Origin: Bradyrhizobium sp. CB1717
GTDB lineage: Bacteria; Pseudomonadota; Alphaproteobacteria; Rhizobiales; Xanthobacteraceae
Assembly (NCBI RefSeq): GCF_029714325.1
Contig: NZ_CP121666.1
Location: 6,789,001-6,853,000, forward strand
Length of the DNA: 64,000 nucleotides
Direction: 5' to 3'
Each line of letters opens with the position of its first letter. The first letter of the stretch is position 1. The notes below the pieces were generated by a model. That model saw nothing but the letters and a program-made list of their open reading frames with translations. It searched no databases and was not told where the DNA came from. Of the stretch, positions 28,574 to 37,603 are shown one piece after another. The translations under genes were made by a program, and so were the position numbers.

Positions 28574-29452
28574 TCACTCCACCAGCAGCACGTCGACGGC
28601 GACACCGAGCTTCTGCTTGGGCGAACCGACGATGATGCCGTCGACCGGCGAGACGTCGGAGAAGTCGCGTGCCACCGCGAGCACGATATGGTCGTTCGCG
28701 ACCAGGAGATCGTTGGTCGGATCGAAATCGACCCAGCCCAGCTCCGCCCCGCACCACAGCGACACCCAGGCATGGGTGGCGTCGGCGCCCTGCAGGCGCG
28801 GCTGGCCCGGCGGCGGAATGGTCCGCAAGTAACCGCTGACATAGGCCGCTGGCAGACCGAGCCCGCGCAGCCCTGCGATCATCACATGGGCAAAATCCTG
28901 GCAGACCCCGTGACGCTTGTCGAAGACCTCGTTCAGCGGCGTCGAGATCACGGTGGCCTTGGGGTCGTAGCGAAACTGGTTGCGAATGCGATGCATGAGA
29001 TCGACCGCGCCTTTGAGGATGCCCTCGCCGGGTGGAAAGCTTTCCGCCGCATAGGCGCTGACCGGGCGCAGCACCGGCACCAGCGGGCTGGCAAAGACAT
29101 AGCCGACCGGCGAGGACGGCCCGAGGCTGGTCGCCTCGAACGCGACGTCGCGAATGCTCTCCCAGGGCGGACTGACCACATCGCGCGCCGGAGGCCGGCG
29201 CGATACGGAGACGCGCGAGCGCGAGTCGATGCGCAAGTTTCGATGCGCGGCCTCGATGACGACGCTCTCGGTCAGCGTGCCGAAGAAGTCGCGACGCACG
29301 TTGCGCTCGGACGGGCGCGGACGGATCTCGACCCGGTGCGAGATCAGCTCCTGGCCGCTGCCGCTTCTGGGCTCCAGCCGCAGCGTGCAGCGGGCGAAGC
29401 TGACCGGACTTTCGTATTCGTAAGTGGTGACGTGACGGATGTCGTAGATCAC
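28574..29452 (-). CDS. Transglutaminase-like protease-fold protein
   Basis: A 292-residue protein with the N-terminal beta domain of bacterial transglutaminase-like proteins (IYDIRHVTTYEYESPVSFA), followed by the catalytic core. The triad is visible: Cys184 in KRHGVCQDFAH, His227 in ATHAWVS, and Asp244 in WVDFDPTND. No signal peptide, so cytoplasmic. It overlaps the upstream ATP-grasp/alpha-E gene by 4 bp and ends the three-gene operon. In such clusters this enzyme is proposed to hydrolyse or transfer peptide-like bonds made by the ATP-grasp partner; the substrate is not known. Confidence 0.92.
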   Translation of the reverse strand: MIYDIRHVTTYEYESPVSFARCTLRLEPRSGSGQELISHRVEIRPRPSERNVRRDFFGTLTESVVIEAAHRNLRIDSRSRVSVSRRPPARDVVSPPWESIRDVAFEATSLGPSSPVGYVFASPLVPVLRPVSAYAAESFPPGEGILKGAVDLMHRIRNQFRYDPKATVISTPLNEVFDKRHGVCQDFAHVMIAGLRGLGLPAAYVSGYLRTIPPPGQPRLQGADATHAWVSLWCGAELGWVDFDPTNDLLVANDHIVLAVARDFSDVSPVDGIIVGSPKQKLGVAVDVLLVE

Positions 29453-31962
29453 GCCAGCCCCGTCAGCTTTTCCGGCCGACTGGCGTTCGGGCCGTGCGGG
29501 AAATAGTGCAGCCCGATCGCCTCGGCGAGGCTGAGCAGATCCTGCTCCAGCGCGAACAGCGTCTTGACTTCGAGCTTCTCGGCCTCGGCCGTCGCCAGCA
29601 TCGCCTGCACCGCCACGGCAAGCCGCTGCGGCTGCTCGATCAGGCCGTGCTCCTTCAGGCTCGGCAGCGCCGCGATGTGCTCGTTCAGCGTCGCGACCTG
29701 GAACGCCACCGAGCGCGGATTGTAGCTGTCGAGCACCGCGAGGTCGCGCACCGGAGCCAGGATCGGCGCCAGCAGATAGCGCGAGCGGTAGGTGATCTGG
29801 GAATCCACCAGCGTCAGCAGGATGTCGAGATCCTCGTCGCCGGCCTCGTCATATGCAAACTGACGTGCAAAGCGCGTGGTGTTGATGGCGCGCTCGGTGC
29901 GGCGGCCGATGTCGAGGAAGCGCCAGCCGGCGGCGCGGTTCATGTTCTCCTGCGCAAGGCCGGCAAAACTCGCCAGCTCCTGCAGGGTCAACTCGGCTGC
30001 GCTCAGCACGCTGTCGTCGCCCTCGACCTCATAGGCGAGGCGGTCGGCCATCTCGGTGATGACCTGCCAGGCGTCCGGCGACAGCCGCTCGCGCAAGGAC
30101 GTCGCGGTGCGCTGCGCCGCGCGGACCAGCGACAGCGCCGAGCCGAAGCGCTCCGCACTCTGCAACGCTTCGGCGACGATGCGCCCGGATGCCGCGCGCG
30201 AGGTCTGCGAGATCGCGCCCCAGGCCACCAGCATGCGCTGGATGCGTTCGGAGGATTGCAGCGAGGCCGCGGTGCCCTTGTTGGGCCCGCTCGGCGAGCC
30301 CAGCGCGCGCACCAGGCGCAGCGTCGCCTCGGCGCGTTCGAGATAGCGCCCGAGCCAGAACAGATTGTCGGCGGCGCGGCTCGGCAGCACGCCGGCGATG
30401 CGGCGGATGCGGACCTTGTCGGTCGCGGGCAAGAGCGTCGCGGTCGAGACCTGCTTGTCGGAGACGACCCAGACGTCGGCGGCGCGGGCGCCGTCGCCCA
30501 TCGACACCGCGCGCGCATCGGCCTGCTCGGCGATCCGGCAGAAGCCGCCGGGCATGATGGCCCAGCCGTCGGCCGTGGCGGCCGCGAAGACGCGCAGCAC
30601 GAAGGGACGCGGCGTGATCTGGCCCTGCTCCCACACCGGCATGGTCGACAGCCGCACCACCTCCTGACCGACATAGTCCATGCCGCGCGCAGCGATGGCG
30701 TCGATCAGGCGCTGGCGGCCGGCGGCATCGAGCTCGCTCGCGAGCACCGGGCCGCTCGAGTCGAAGCCGGGAACGCCGCGGCGATAGGCACCCTCGATCG
30801 CGACCTCGTCGAGCCGCGACAACACCTCGTCGCGCGCGCTGCGCTGGCCGCACCACCAGGTCGCGATGTGCGGCATCTTCAGCTCTTCGCCGAGCAGGCG
30901 GCGGCTCAGCGCCGGCAGGAAGCCGAGCAGCGCCCGCGCCTCCAAGACGCCCGAGCCCGGCATGTTGGCGACGACGACGCCGTCCTTGCGCAGCACGTCG
31001 ATCAGACCGGGCACGCCGAGCCGCGAGGAGGCATCGAGCTCGAGCGGATCGAGCGAGTTGGAATCGACGCGGCGCAAGAGCACGTCGAGCCGCTTCAGGC
31101 CGGCGACGGTGCGGATGTGGATGCGATTGTCGCTGACGGCGAGATCGTCGCCCTCGACCAGGAGGAAGCCGAGATAGCGCGCCAGCGTCGCGTGCTCGAA
31201 ATACGTTTCGCTGAAGCTGCCGGGCGTCAGCACGCCGATGCGCGGCTCGTCGCGATCCGCGCGCGCGCGCAGACTGTCGCGGAACGCCTCGAAGAACGGC
31301 GCGACGCGCGGCACATTCATCGACTTGTAGAGATCGGAGAAGGCGCGCGAGAGCACGAGGCGGTTCTCCAGCGCGTAGCCCGCGCCCGACGGCGCCTGGG
31401 TGCGGTCGCCGAGCACCCACCAGCGGCCGTCGGGGCCGCGGCCGACATCGGCGGCATAGATCGAAAGGTAGCGCCCGCCGGGCGGCGGCACGCCGCAGAC
31501 GGGGCGGAGATATTCGGGGCTGCCGGCGATCGCGGCCGCGGGCAGCGCGCCTTCCGCAACGAGGCGGCCCTCGCCATAGATATCGCGCAGCACGAGCTCG
31601 AGCAGCTCGGCGCGCTGGGTGATGCCTGCGCAGAGCTGCTGCCAGTCGGCTTCATCAATCAACAGCGGCAGATGGCTCAGCGACCAGGGCCGGTCGGCGC
31701 TGTCGCCGGGGGCGCGGTAGGTGACGCCGGCCTCGCGGAGGTGACGGTCGGCCATGCCGAAGCGCCGCTCGATCTCGTCGGGCGCGAGCGCGGCGAAGGC
31801 GTCGAAGAAGCGGCTCCAGACAGCGCGCGGCGCACCGTCAGGCCGAAGGAACTCGTCGGGAATACCCGGCAAACGGCTATAGTCGCGAACCCATTGCGCG
31901 ATCCGCTGCTGGGCCTGTGCCCTGCCCGCCTGGTCGTTGTCTTCCGCTGCGCCCTCGCCCAT
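29449..31962 (-). CDS. Circularly permuted ATP-grasp plus alpha-E domain fusion
   Basis: An 837-residue fusion. Residues about 60-500 are a circularly permuted ATP-grasp (DUF404/DUF407 type) with GDRTQAPSGAGYALENR, RIGVLTPGSFSETYFEH and YVGQEVVRLSTMPVW. Residues about 530-820 are an alpha-helical alpha-E domain (ADNLFWLGRYLERAEATLRL ... LDSYNPRSVAFQV). The two are often separate adjacent genes, so here they are fused. An amide- or peptide-bond ligase is predicted; the alpha-E domain is of unknown role. The gene is 27 bp downstream of the large transglutaminase and overlaps the small one by 4 bp. Confidence 0.92.
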   Translation of the reverse strand: MGEGAAEDNDQAGRAQAQQRIAQWVRDYSRLPGIPDEFLRPDGAPRAVWSRFFDAFAALAPDEIERRFGMADRHLREAGVTYRAPGDSADRPWSLSHLPLLIDEADWQQLCAGITQRAELLELVLRDIYGEGRLVAEGALPAAAIAGSPEYLRPVCGVPPPGGRYLSIYAADVGRGPDGRWWVLGDRTQAPSGAGYALENRLVLSRAFSDLYKSMNVPRVAPFFEAFRDSLRARADRDEPRIGVLTPGSFSETYFEHATLARYLGFLLVEGDDLAVSDNRIHIRTVAGLKRLDVLLRRVDSNSLDPLELDASSRLGVPGLIDVLRKDGVVVANMPGSGVLEARALLGFLPALSRRLLGEELKMPHIATWWCGQRSARDEVLSRLDEVAIEGAYRRGVPGFDSSGPVLASELDAAGRQRLIDAIAARGMDYVGQEVVRLSTMPVWEQGQITPRPFVLRVFAAATADGWAIMPGGFCRIAEQADARAVSMGDGARAADVWVVSDKQVSTATLLPATDKVRIRRIAGVLPSRAADNLFWLGRYLERAEATLRLVRALGSPSGPNKGTAASLQSSERIQRMLVAWGAISQTSRAASGRIVAEALQSAERFGSALSLVRAAQRTATSLRERLSPDAWQVITEMADRLAYEVEGDDSVLSAAELTLQELASFAGLAQENMNRAAGWRFLDIGRRTERAINTTRFARQFAYDEAGDEDLDILLTLVDSQITYRSRYLLAPILAPVRDLAVLDSYNPRSVAFQVATLNEHIAALPSLKEHGLIEQPQRLAVAVQAMLATAEAEKLEVKTLFALEQDLLSLAEAIGLHYFPHGPNASRPEKLTGLA

Positions 31963-31989
31963 GGGCCTTTCCCTTTCCCACCCTCATAC

Positions 31990-34900
31990 TCATTGCAGGA
32001 GCGGGGTCCGCAAGTCGAGGGTCAGCGGAAATTCATTTGTGCGTTCCTCGGGCGGCGGCTGCATCGGACCGGGGGTATGGCCGTGGTCCTGGAAGCGCGC
32101 CAGCCGCCGCGCCTCGGCCTCGTAGGTGTTGACCGGCTTGGTGTCGTAGTTGCGCCCGCCGGGATGGGCGACGTGGTAGACGCAGCCGCCGAGCGAGCGG
32201 CCGTTCCAGGTGTCGATCAGGTCGAAGGTCAGGGGCGCGTGGACCGGGATGGTCGGGTGCAGGCCGGAGGCCGGCTGCCAGGCCTTGAAGCGGACGCCGG
32301 CTACGGCCTCGGCGGAGCGGCCGGTCGAGGTCATCGGCAGGCGGCGGCCGTTGCAGGTGACGATGTGGCGGCCCTCGACAAAGCCCTCCGCCTTGACCTG
32401 GAGCCGCTCGACCGAGCTATCGACATAGCGCACGGTGCCGCCGGCCGAGCCCTCCTCGCCCAGCACGTGCCACGGCTCCAGCGCCTGCCGCAGCTCCAGC
32501 GTCACGCCGCCATGATGGACGCGGCCGAAGGCGGGGAAGCGGAATTCGAGCTGGGCCAGATACCATTCCGGCTCGAACGGATAGCCGAACTGCTTGAGCT
32601 CGGAGAGCACGTCCAGAAAATCCTCCCAGATGAAATGCGGCAGCATGAAACGGTCGTGCAGCGCGGTGCCCCAGCGCACGAACTTGCCGGCTTGCGGCTC
32701 GCGCCACATCTTCGCGATCAGCGCGCGGATCAGGAGCTGCTGTGCCAGCGACATGCGCGGATCCGGTGGCATTTCGAGCGCGCGGAATTCGACGAGGCCG
32801 AGGCGGCCCGTGGATCCTTCCGGCGAATAGAGCTTGTCGATGCAGATCTCGGCGCGGTGGGTGTTGCCGGTGATGTCGACGAGCAGATGGCGGAACAGCC
32901 GGTCCACCAGCCACAGCGGCGTCTGGTAGCCGGGCGGCGGCACGTGCGAGAGCGCGATCTCGAGCTCATAGATGCTGTCGTGACGCGCCTCGTCGATGCG
33001 CGGCGCCTGGCTGGTCGGGCCGATGAAGAGGCCCGAGAAGAAATAGGACAGCGAGGGATGGCGCTGCCAGTACAGCACGAGACTCTTGAGCAGATCCGGA
33101 CGGCGCAGGAACGGCGAATCCTGCGGTGAAGAGCCGCCGACCACGACGTGATTGCCGCCGCCGGTGCCGGTGTGGCGACCGTCGACCAGGAAACGGTTGG
33201 CGCCGAGGCGCACCTTGCCCGCATCCTCATAAAGGCCAGAGGTGATCTCGACCGCCTCGCGCCAGCTCTTGGCCGGCTGGATGTTGATCTCGATGACTCC
33301 AGGGTCGGGCGTGACCTTGATGACCTCGATGCGCGGATCGAACGGCGGCGGATAGCCTTCGACATGGACCTGGAGCTGCATCTCCTCGGCGGTCGCTTCG
33401 AGCGCTGCGATCAGCTCGAGATAATCCTCGATACGCTCGACCGGCGGCATGAACGCGCAGAGCACGCCGTCGCGGACCTCGACCGACATCGCGGTGCGGA
33501 CCGGGATGGACGTGTTGAGATGTTCGGGCGCGACGCGTGGCGGGGCTTCCGGGCGCGCCGCGAGGGTGAACACCGGCAGCTTGCCGCGCGGCTCCATCGG
33601 GTCGCGCTCGATGATGTAGGGATATTGGTTGGGCGGGACGTAGCCGAGCGACCCGATCGGCAGGCGCAGGCCGAGTGGTGAATCGCCCGGCGTCAGGAAC
33701 AGATGATTGCGCCGGAGCTGCCAGCGCTCGCTGCGCCAGCGCGGCGGCGCGTTCCAGCGCTGCACCGGCAGCACGAAGCCGCGCGGCGTATTGAGGCCCT
33801 GCTCGAACACCCGCGCGATGCGCGCACGCGCCTCAGGGTCGGACAACTTCGAGTCGGTCGGATCGACGTTGACGGGAAGCTCGGCCTCCTTCTGAAGCCA
33901 GAGCGCGGTGTCCTCATAGGCCGGCATGATGTAGCCGGGATCGAGTCCGAGCCGCAGCGCCGCGCCCTCCATGAAGGCCTCGGCGTCCTTCGTGTCGGCG
34001 GGCCGGGGATTCTCGATCTTGGCGATGAGCTCGGCGTTCTTCCAGATCGGCAACCCGTCCTTGCGCCAGTAGAGCCCGAAGGCCCAGCGCGGCAGGCTCT
34101 CGCCCGGATACCATTTGCCCTGGCCGTAATGCAGCAAGCCGCCGGGCGCGAAGCGATCGCGCAGGCGCCGGATCAGATCGTCCGCGAGCGTGCGCTTGGT
34201 CGGGCCGACGGCTTCCGTATTCCACTCTCCCGCTTCGAGATCGTCGACCGAAACGAAGGTCGGCTCGCCGCCCATGGTGAGCCGCACGTCCTGCGCGGCG
34301 AGATCGCCATCGACCTGCTCGCCGAGATCGTTGAGCCGCGCCCAGGATTCATCCGAGAACGGCTTTGTGATGCGCGGCGCCTCGCGGATGCGCTTGACGC
34401 TCATGTCGAAGGCGAACTCGACCTCGGCAAAGCCGGCGCCGCCGGAGATCGGCGCAGCCGAGCGATAATGCGGCGTGGCAGCGACCGGGATGTGCCCCTC
34501 GCCCGCGAGCATGCCGGAGGTCGCATCAAATCCGATCCAGCCCGCGCCGGGCAGATAGACCTCGGCCCAGGCGTGCAGATCGGTGAAATCGTTCTCGACC
34601 TCGGGCGGCCCCTCGATCGGGTCGATGTCCGGACGGATCTGGATCAGATAACCGGAGACGAAGCGGGCGGCGAGGCCGAGATGACGCAGCGTCTGGATCA
34701 GGAGCCAGGCGGAGTCGCGGCAAGAGCCGGCGCCAGAGGAAAGCGTCTCCTCCGGCGTCTGCACGCCGGGCTCCATGCGGATGATGTAGCGGACGTGCTT
34801 CTGAAGCTCGCGATTGAGATCGACCAGGAAGTTGACCGTGTTCGGGGCTTCATGCGGGATCGAGTCGAGAAATTTCGCGAACAGACGATCGGGCTTGATG

Positions 34901-35259
34901 GTCTCCAGATACGGCGCAAGCTCGGTCTTCAGGTCCTTCGGATAGTCGAACGGAAAGCTGTCGGCATAGGGCTCGACGAAGAAGTCGAACGGGTTGACCG
35001 TGGTCATCTGCGCCGTGAAGTCGACCTCGAATTTCAGCTCGGTGGTCTTCTCCGGGAAGACGTAGCGGGCGAGCCAGTTGCCTTGCGGGTCCTGCTGCCA
35101 GTTCACGAAGTGGTTGGCCGGGGTGACCTTGAGCGAATAGCTCAGCACCGGCGTGCGCGTATGCGGCGCCGGCCGCAGACGGATGGTCTGCGGTCCCAGA
35201 TCGATCGGGCGGTCGTATTTGTAGTGCGTGACGTGGTGTAATGCGACGTAGATCGACAC
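31990..35259 (-). CDS. Large transglutaminase / DUF2126 protein
   Basis: A protein of about 1089 residues. The N-terminal third is a transglutaminase-like domain with Cys180 (GSCRDSAW), His229 (LHAWAEV) and Asp245 (WIGFDATSG). The rest is DUF2126, with blocks such as [30 protein letters not shown] and [12 protein letters not shown] 35259 ([18 protein letters not shown]) is chosen because it starts at the conserved domain; an ATG 19 codons upstream is possible. DUF2126 often travels with CP-ATP-grasp/alpha-E proteins, as here. It is the first gene of the operon. Function not established. Confidence 0.92.
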   Translation of the reverse strand: MSIYVALHHVTHYKYDRPIDLGPQTIRLRPAPHTRTPVLSYSLKVTPANHFVNWQQDPQGNWLARYVFPEKTTELKFEVDFTAQMTTVNPFDFFVEPYADSFPFDYPKDLKTELAPYLETIKPDRLFAKFLDSIPHEAPNTVNFLVDLNRELQKHVRYIIRMEPGVQTPEETLSSGAGSCRDSAWLLIQTLRHLGLAARFVSGYLIQIRPDIDPIEGPPEVENDFTDLHAWAEVYLPGAGWIGFDATSGMLAGEGHIPVAATPHYRSAAPISGGAGFAEVEFAFDMSVKRIREAPRITKPFSDESWARLNDLGEQVDGDLAAQDVRLTMGGEPTFVSVDDLEAGEWNTEAVGPTKRTLADDLIRRLRDRFAPGGLLHYGQGKWYPGESLPRWAFGLYWRKDGLPIWKNAELIAKIENPRPADTKDAEAFMEGAALRLGLDPGYIMPAYEDTALWLQKEAELPVNVDPTDSKLSDPEARARIARVFEQGLNTPRGFVLPVQRWNAPPRWRSERWQLRRNHLFLTPGDSPLGLRLPIGSLGYVPPNQYPYIIERDPMEPRGKLPVFTLAARPEAPPRVAPEHLNTSIPVRTAMSVEVRDGVLCAFMPPVERIEDYLELIAALEATAEEMQLQVHVEGYPPPFDPRIEVIKVTPDPGVIEINIQPAKSWREAVEITSGLYEDAGKVRLGANRFLVDGRHTGTGGGNHVVVGGSSPQDSPFLRRPDLLKSLVLYWQRHPSLSYFFSGLFIGPTSQAPRIDEARHDSIYELEIALSHVPPPGYQTPLWLVDRLFRHLLVDITGNTHRAEICIDKLYSPEGSTGRLGLVEFRALEMPPDPRMSLAQQLLIRALIAKMWREPQAGKFVRWGTALHDRFMLPHFIWEDFLDVLSELKQFGYPFEPEWYLAQLEFRFPAFGRVHHGGVTLELRQALEPWHVLGEEGSAGGTVRYVDSSVERLQVKAEGFVEGRHIVTCNGRRLPMTSTGRSAEAVAGVRFKAWQPASGLHPTIPVHAPLTFDLIDTWNGRSLGGCVYHVAHPGGRNYDTKPVNTYEAEARRLARFQDHGHTPGPMQPPPEERTNEFPLTLDLRTPLLQ

Positions 35260-35364
35260 GGGGTGCGATGCTCCAGCAGCTTTTTTGAGCAGAACACCTG
35301 ACGTCAATGCGATCAAGCATTAACAACGGGCAGAGGGTGCCTAGGAAGTATCCGTCGCGGACCC

Positions 35365-35450
35365 GTAGCCCGGATGGAGCGAAGCGTAATCCGGGATCCT
35401 TCACCCGCGGATGGACCGCCCCGGATTGCGCTGCGCTCCATCCGGGCTAC
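35365..35450. repeat. Palindromic intergenic repeat, family C, copy 2
   Basis: Arms GTAGCCCGGATGGAGCG and CGCTCCATCCGGGCTAC are near-perfect, with inner AATCCGGG / CCCCGGATT. Confidence 0.88.
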
Positions 35451-35460
35451 GCGGGCAGTA

Positions 35461-35556
35461 TCGTAGGGTGGGCAAAGCGAAGCGTGCCCACCGCTTCTGT
35501 TGCGGTGTTGGATCGATGGTGGGCACGGCGCAAGTGCGCCTTTGCCCACCATACGA
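35461..35556. repeat. Palindromic intergenic repeat, family B, copy 2
   Basis: Arms TCGTAGGGTGGGCAAAG and TTTGCCCACCATACGA with inner CGTGCCCACC / GGTGGGCACG. It begins 10 bp after the family C copy. Confidence 0.88.
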
Positions 35557-35629
35557 TTCCGGACTCGCGGGGAAATACCCCTCAAGCAAAGGGAAAAGGG
35601 TAAGCAGCAGCGTGCTCTCCGCGAAAGCC

Positions 35630-36934
35630 CTACGCCGCCGAGGTCAGCCGCTGCAGGAACTGCGTCACCTCGCGGCGGAGCGTCTCGACTTCGCCGTGGA
35701 CGCGCTCGGAGGCGCTGTTGACGCGGCTGGCGACGCGGCCGGTGTCGGCGGCGGCATCGCTGATGCCTGTGACGTTGGAGGAGACCTGGGAGGTGCCGGC
35801 CGAGGCTTCCTGGACGTTGCGGGCGATCTCGCGCGTCGCGGCCCCCTGCTGCTCGATCGAGGCCGCAATGCTGGCGGTGATGCCGTTGATCTCAGCGATC
35901 GTCTGCGCGATGGCCTCGACGGCCGCGACCGAATTGGTGGTCGATTGCTGCATCTCGCCGACCTTGGCGCTGATCTCCTCGGTCGCCTTCGCGGTCTGGT
36001 TGGCGAGGCTCTTGACCTCGGAGGCCACCACCGCAAAGCCGCGACCGGCCTCGCCTGCCCGCGCCGCCTCGATGGTGGCGTTGAGCGCGAGCAGATTGGT
36101 CTGCGAGGCGATCTCGCTGATCAGCTTGACGACGTCGCCGATCCGCATGGCCGCGTCCGCGAGGTTACGGATCTCGCTGCCGGCGCGATTGGCTTCGTTC
36201 ACTGCCCGCCCCGTGCTCGCGGTCGAGCCGGCCACCTGGCGGCTGATCTCGGCGATCGACGATGCGAGCTGCTCCGCGGCACTGGCCACCGTCGCGACAT
36301 TGCGCGAGGCCTGGTCGGAGGCACTGAGCACGCCGGAGGTCTGCCGGCTGGTCTTGTCGGCTGCCGCTGCCATCTGGTGGGCGTCGGATTCGAGATCGGT
36401 CGCTGCGCCCATCAGCGTGCCGGCGACGTCGTCGAGATGCGTGCCGAACTGTTTTGCGAGATCGGCGATCTCGACCACGCGGCGGCCGAGGCTGTCGGTG
36501 CCGGAATTGATGACGGTGGCCGAACGGCGGAACGAGCCGGGCAATCCGCGTGCAAGGATCTTGCGGAAATGCTTGCCGCGGCTGGCATACTCCATCGATG
36601 CCGAAGCTTCGCGCTGGAAGGCATCGGTGATGTCGAGCATGTCGTTGACGGATTTCTGGATGGCTCCGATCCGCCCGGCCTGCCGCTCACTCAGGATACG
36701 CGCCTCGAGATCGCCATGCGCCGCCTTGCGGCAGACGTCGGCGACCTCATCGACCGCCACCGCGGTGCGATGCTGGCACCAGACGGCATGGAAGAGCAGC
36801 GCAACCGTCGTGCCGAGCAAAACAGCACTGACGATGCCGGTCACACCGAGAAGCGAGAGAACGAATGCAACGACGGCAAGACCACACGCGAGCGCGGTCG
36901 CTCCCTGCGCTTTAGAGAGAGAGCACAAATTCAT
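35630..36934 (-). CDS. Chemoreceptor signalling half of an apparently split Aer-like receptor
   Basis: A 434-residue protein from ATG 36934. A TM hairpin covers about residues 12-52 ([36 protein letters not shown]), then a HAMP-like linker ([10 protein letters not shown]), then the chemoreceptor coiled coil whose tip is [20 protein letters not shown]. There is no sensor domain of its own; the upstream PAS gene supplies one. Its start overlaps the PAS gene by 23 bp and has a poor RBS. A 2-bp change in the (CT)5 tract at 36914-36923 would fuse the two reading frames, so this may be the 3' part of one broken gene. Confidence 0.85.
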   Translation of the reverse strand: MNLCSLSKAQGATALACGLAVVAFVLSLLGVTGIVSAVLLGTTVALLFHAVWCQHRTAVAVDEVADVCRKAAHGDLEARILSERQAGRIGAIQKSVNDMLDITDAFQREASASMEYASRGKHFRKILARGLPGSFRRSATVINSGTDSLGRRVVEIADLAKQFGTHLDDVAGTLMGAATDLESDAHQMAAAADKTSRQTSGVLSASDQASRNVATVASAAEQLASSIAEISRQVAGSTASTGRAVNEANRAGSEIRNLADAAMRIGDVVKLISEIASQTNLLALNATIEAARAGEAGRGFAVVASEVKSLANQTAKATEEISAKVGEMQQSTTNSVAAVEAIAQTIAEINGITASIAASIEQQGAATREIARNVQEASAGTSQVSSNVTGISDAAADTGRVASRVNSASERVHGEVETLRREVTQFLQRLTSAA

Positions 36935-37433
36935 CGTAACCGACACCCTGTTGCTTGAGCAGCCCGACCATCGCCTCGAAGCTCGCATGCATGCCGTCCC
37001 TGGCATTGGCATGCCGCGCTTCTTCCGCGCACAGCGTCTTGTAGATCGGCTTGATGCGCTCGACCTGCGCAGGATCGGGCTTGCGACGGTTGGAGTGATA
37101 GCCGACGATGTTGCCGCGCTCGTCGAAGGTCGGCGTGACGTGGGCGAACACCCAGTAATGGCTGCCGTCCTTCGCCAGGTTGACGACGTAGGCGAAGATC
37201 TCCTGCCTGGACTGAAGCGTGTCCCACAGCAGCTTGAACACTGCGCGCGGCATGTCGGGATGGCGGATCAGGCTGTGGGGCGCGCCCATCAGCTCGGCGT
37301 AAGAGTATTTCGCCATGCGGATGAAGACGTCGTTGGCGTAGGTGATGCGGCCCTTGAGATCGGTCTTGGAGACGATCAGTTCCTCCTCGCCGAGGAGGTT
37401 TTCCACGCCAGTTGGCCGTATCGCACGCGTCAT
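36912..37433 (-). CDS. PAS-domain protein, sensor half of an apparently split Aer-like receptor
   Basis: A 173-residue protein. A PAS domain covers about residues 20-130: [39 protein letters not shown] and [20 protein letters not shown]. The DMP and YWV blocks are typical of Aer-type FAD-binding PAS domains. The C-terminus runs through a helical segment into GYDEFVLSL and stops at 36912 inside the chemoreceptor frame. It probably senses redox or oxygen and signals through the downstream chemoreceptor half, either as a partner or, in a fused allele, as one protein. Confidence 0.87.
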   Translation of the reverse strand: MTRAIRPTGVENLLGEEELIVSKTDLKGRITYANDVFIRMAKYSYAELMGAPHSLIRHPDMPRAVFKLLWDTLQSRQEIFAYVVNLAKDGSHYWVFAHVTPTFDERGNIVGYHSNRRKPDPAQVERIKPIYKTLCAEEARHANARDGMHASFEAMVGLLKQQGVGYDEFVLSL

Positions 37434-37521
37434 CGTTGACGAATCCTGTCGAAGGGCAGCGCCCTCGAAGGGTAGCCCGCATCACCTCACGATTACGGTG
37501 CGAAATGTTAATCCCGAGTGA

Positions 37522-37573
37522 CCGCGGGGACTCCCGCGGCCATATGACACCTACGTATCACTACGTAGGTGTC
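37522..37573. promoter_or_regulatory. Two adjacent perfect inverted repeats
   Basis: Stem 1 is CCGCGGG-gact-CCCGCGG (37522-37539). Stem 2 is GACACCTACGTA-tcac-TACGTAGGTGTC (37546-37573), a perfect 12-bp inverted repeat. They lie between the UxaA-like gene's stop and the PAS gene's start, both minus strand. No T-run follows, so an intrinsic terminator is not obvious; an operator for the PAS gene or an RNA processing structure is possible. Confidence 0.6.
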
Positions 37574-37603
37574 GACGTCCTGCAGCGAGGTGCATCAGCA
37601 CCG

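Larger units (their letters stand above)
35260..35629. other. Intergenic stretch filled by two palindromic repeats
   Basis: About 370 bp between the start of the transglutaminase/ATP-grasp operon and the chemoreceptor stop. It holds family C copy 2 (35365-35450) directly followed by family B copy 2 (35461-35556). The operon promoter should lie between about 35260 and 35360. No gene is visible. Confidence 0.7.

Noticed and set aside
29494..33129. Very long plus-strand open frame opposite the ATP-grasp and DUF2126 genes (1211 codons)
   Set aside because: The minus-strand frames encode recognisable domains with catalytic residues. The plus-strand translation is Arg/His/Ala/Gly-rich with no motif, which is typical of antisense frames in high-GC DNA.
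35630..37433. Programmed ribosomal frameshift joining PAS and chemoreceptor
   Set aside because: The frames differ as needed, but there is no classic slippery heptamer or downstream stimulator that I can see. A repeat-length change or a true split gene is simpler.
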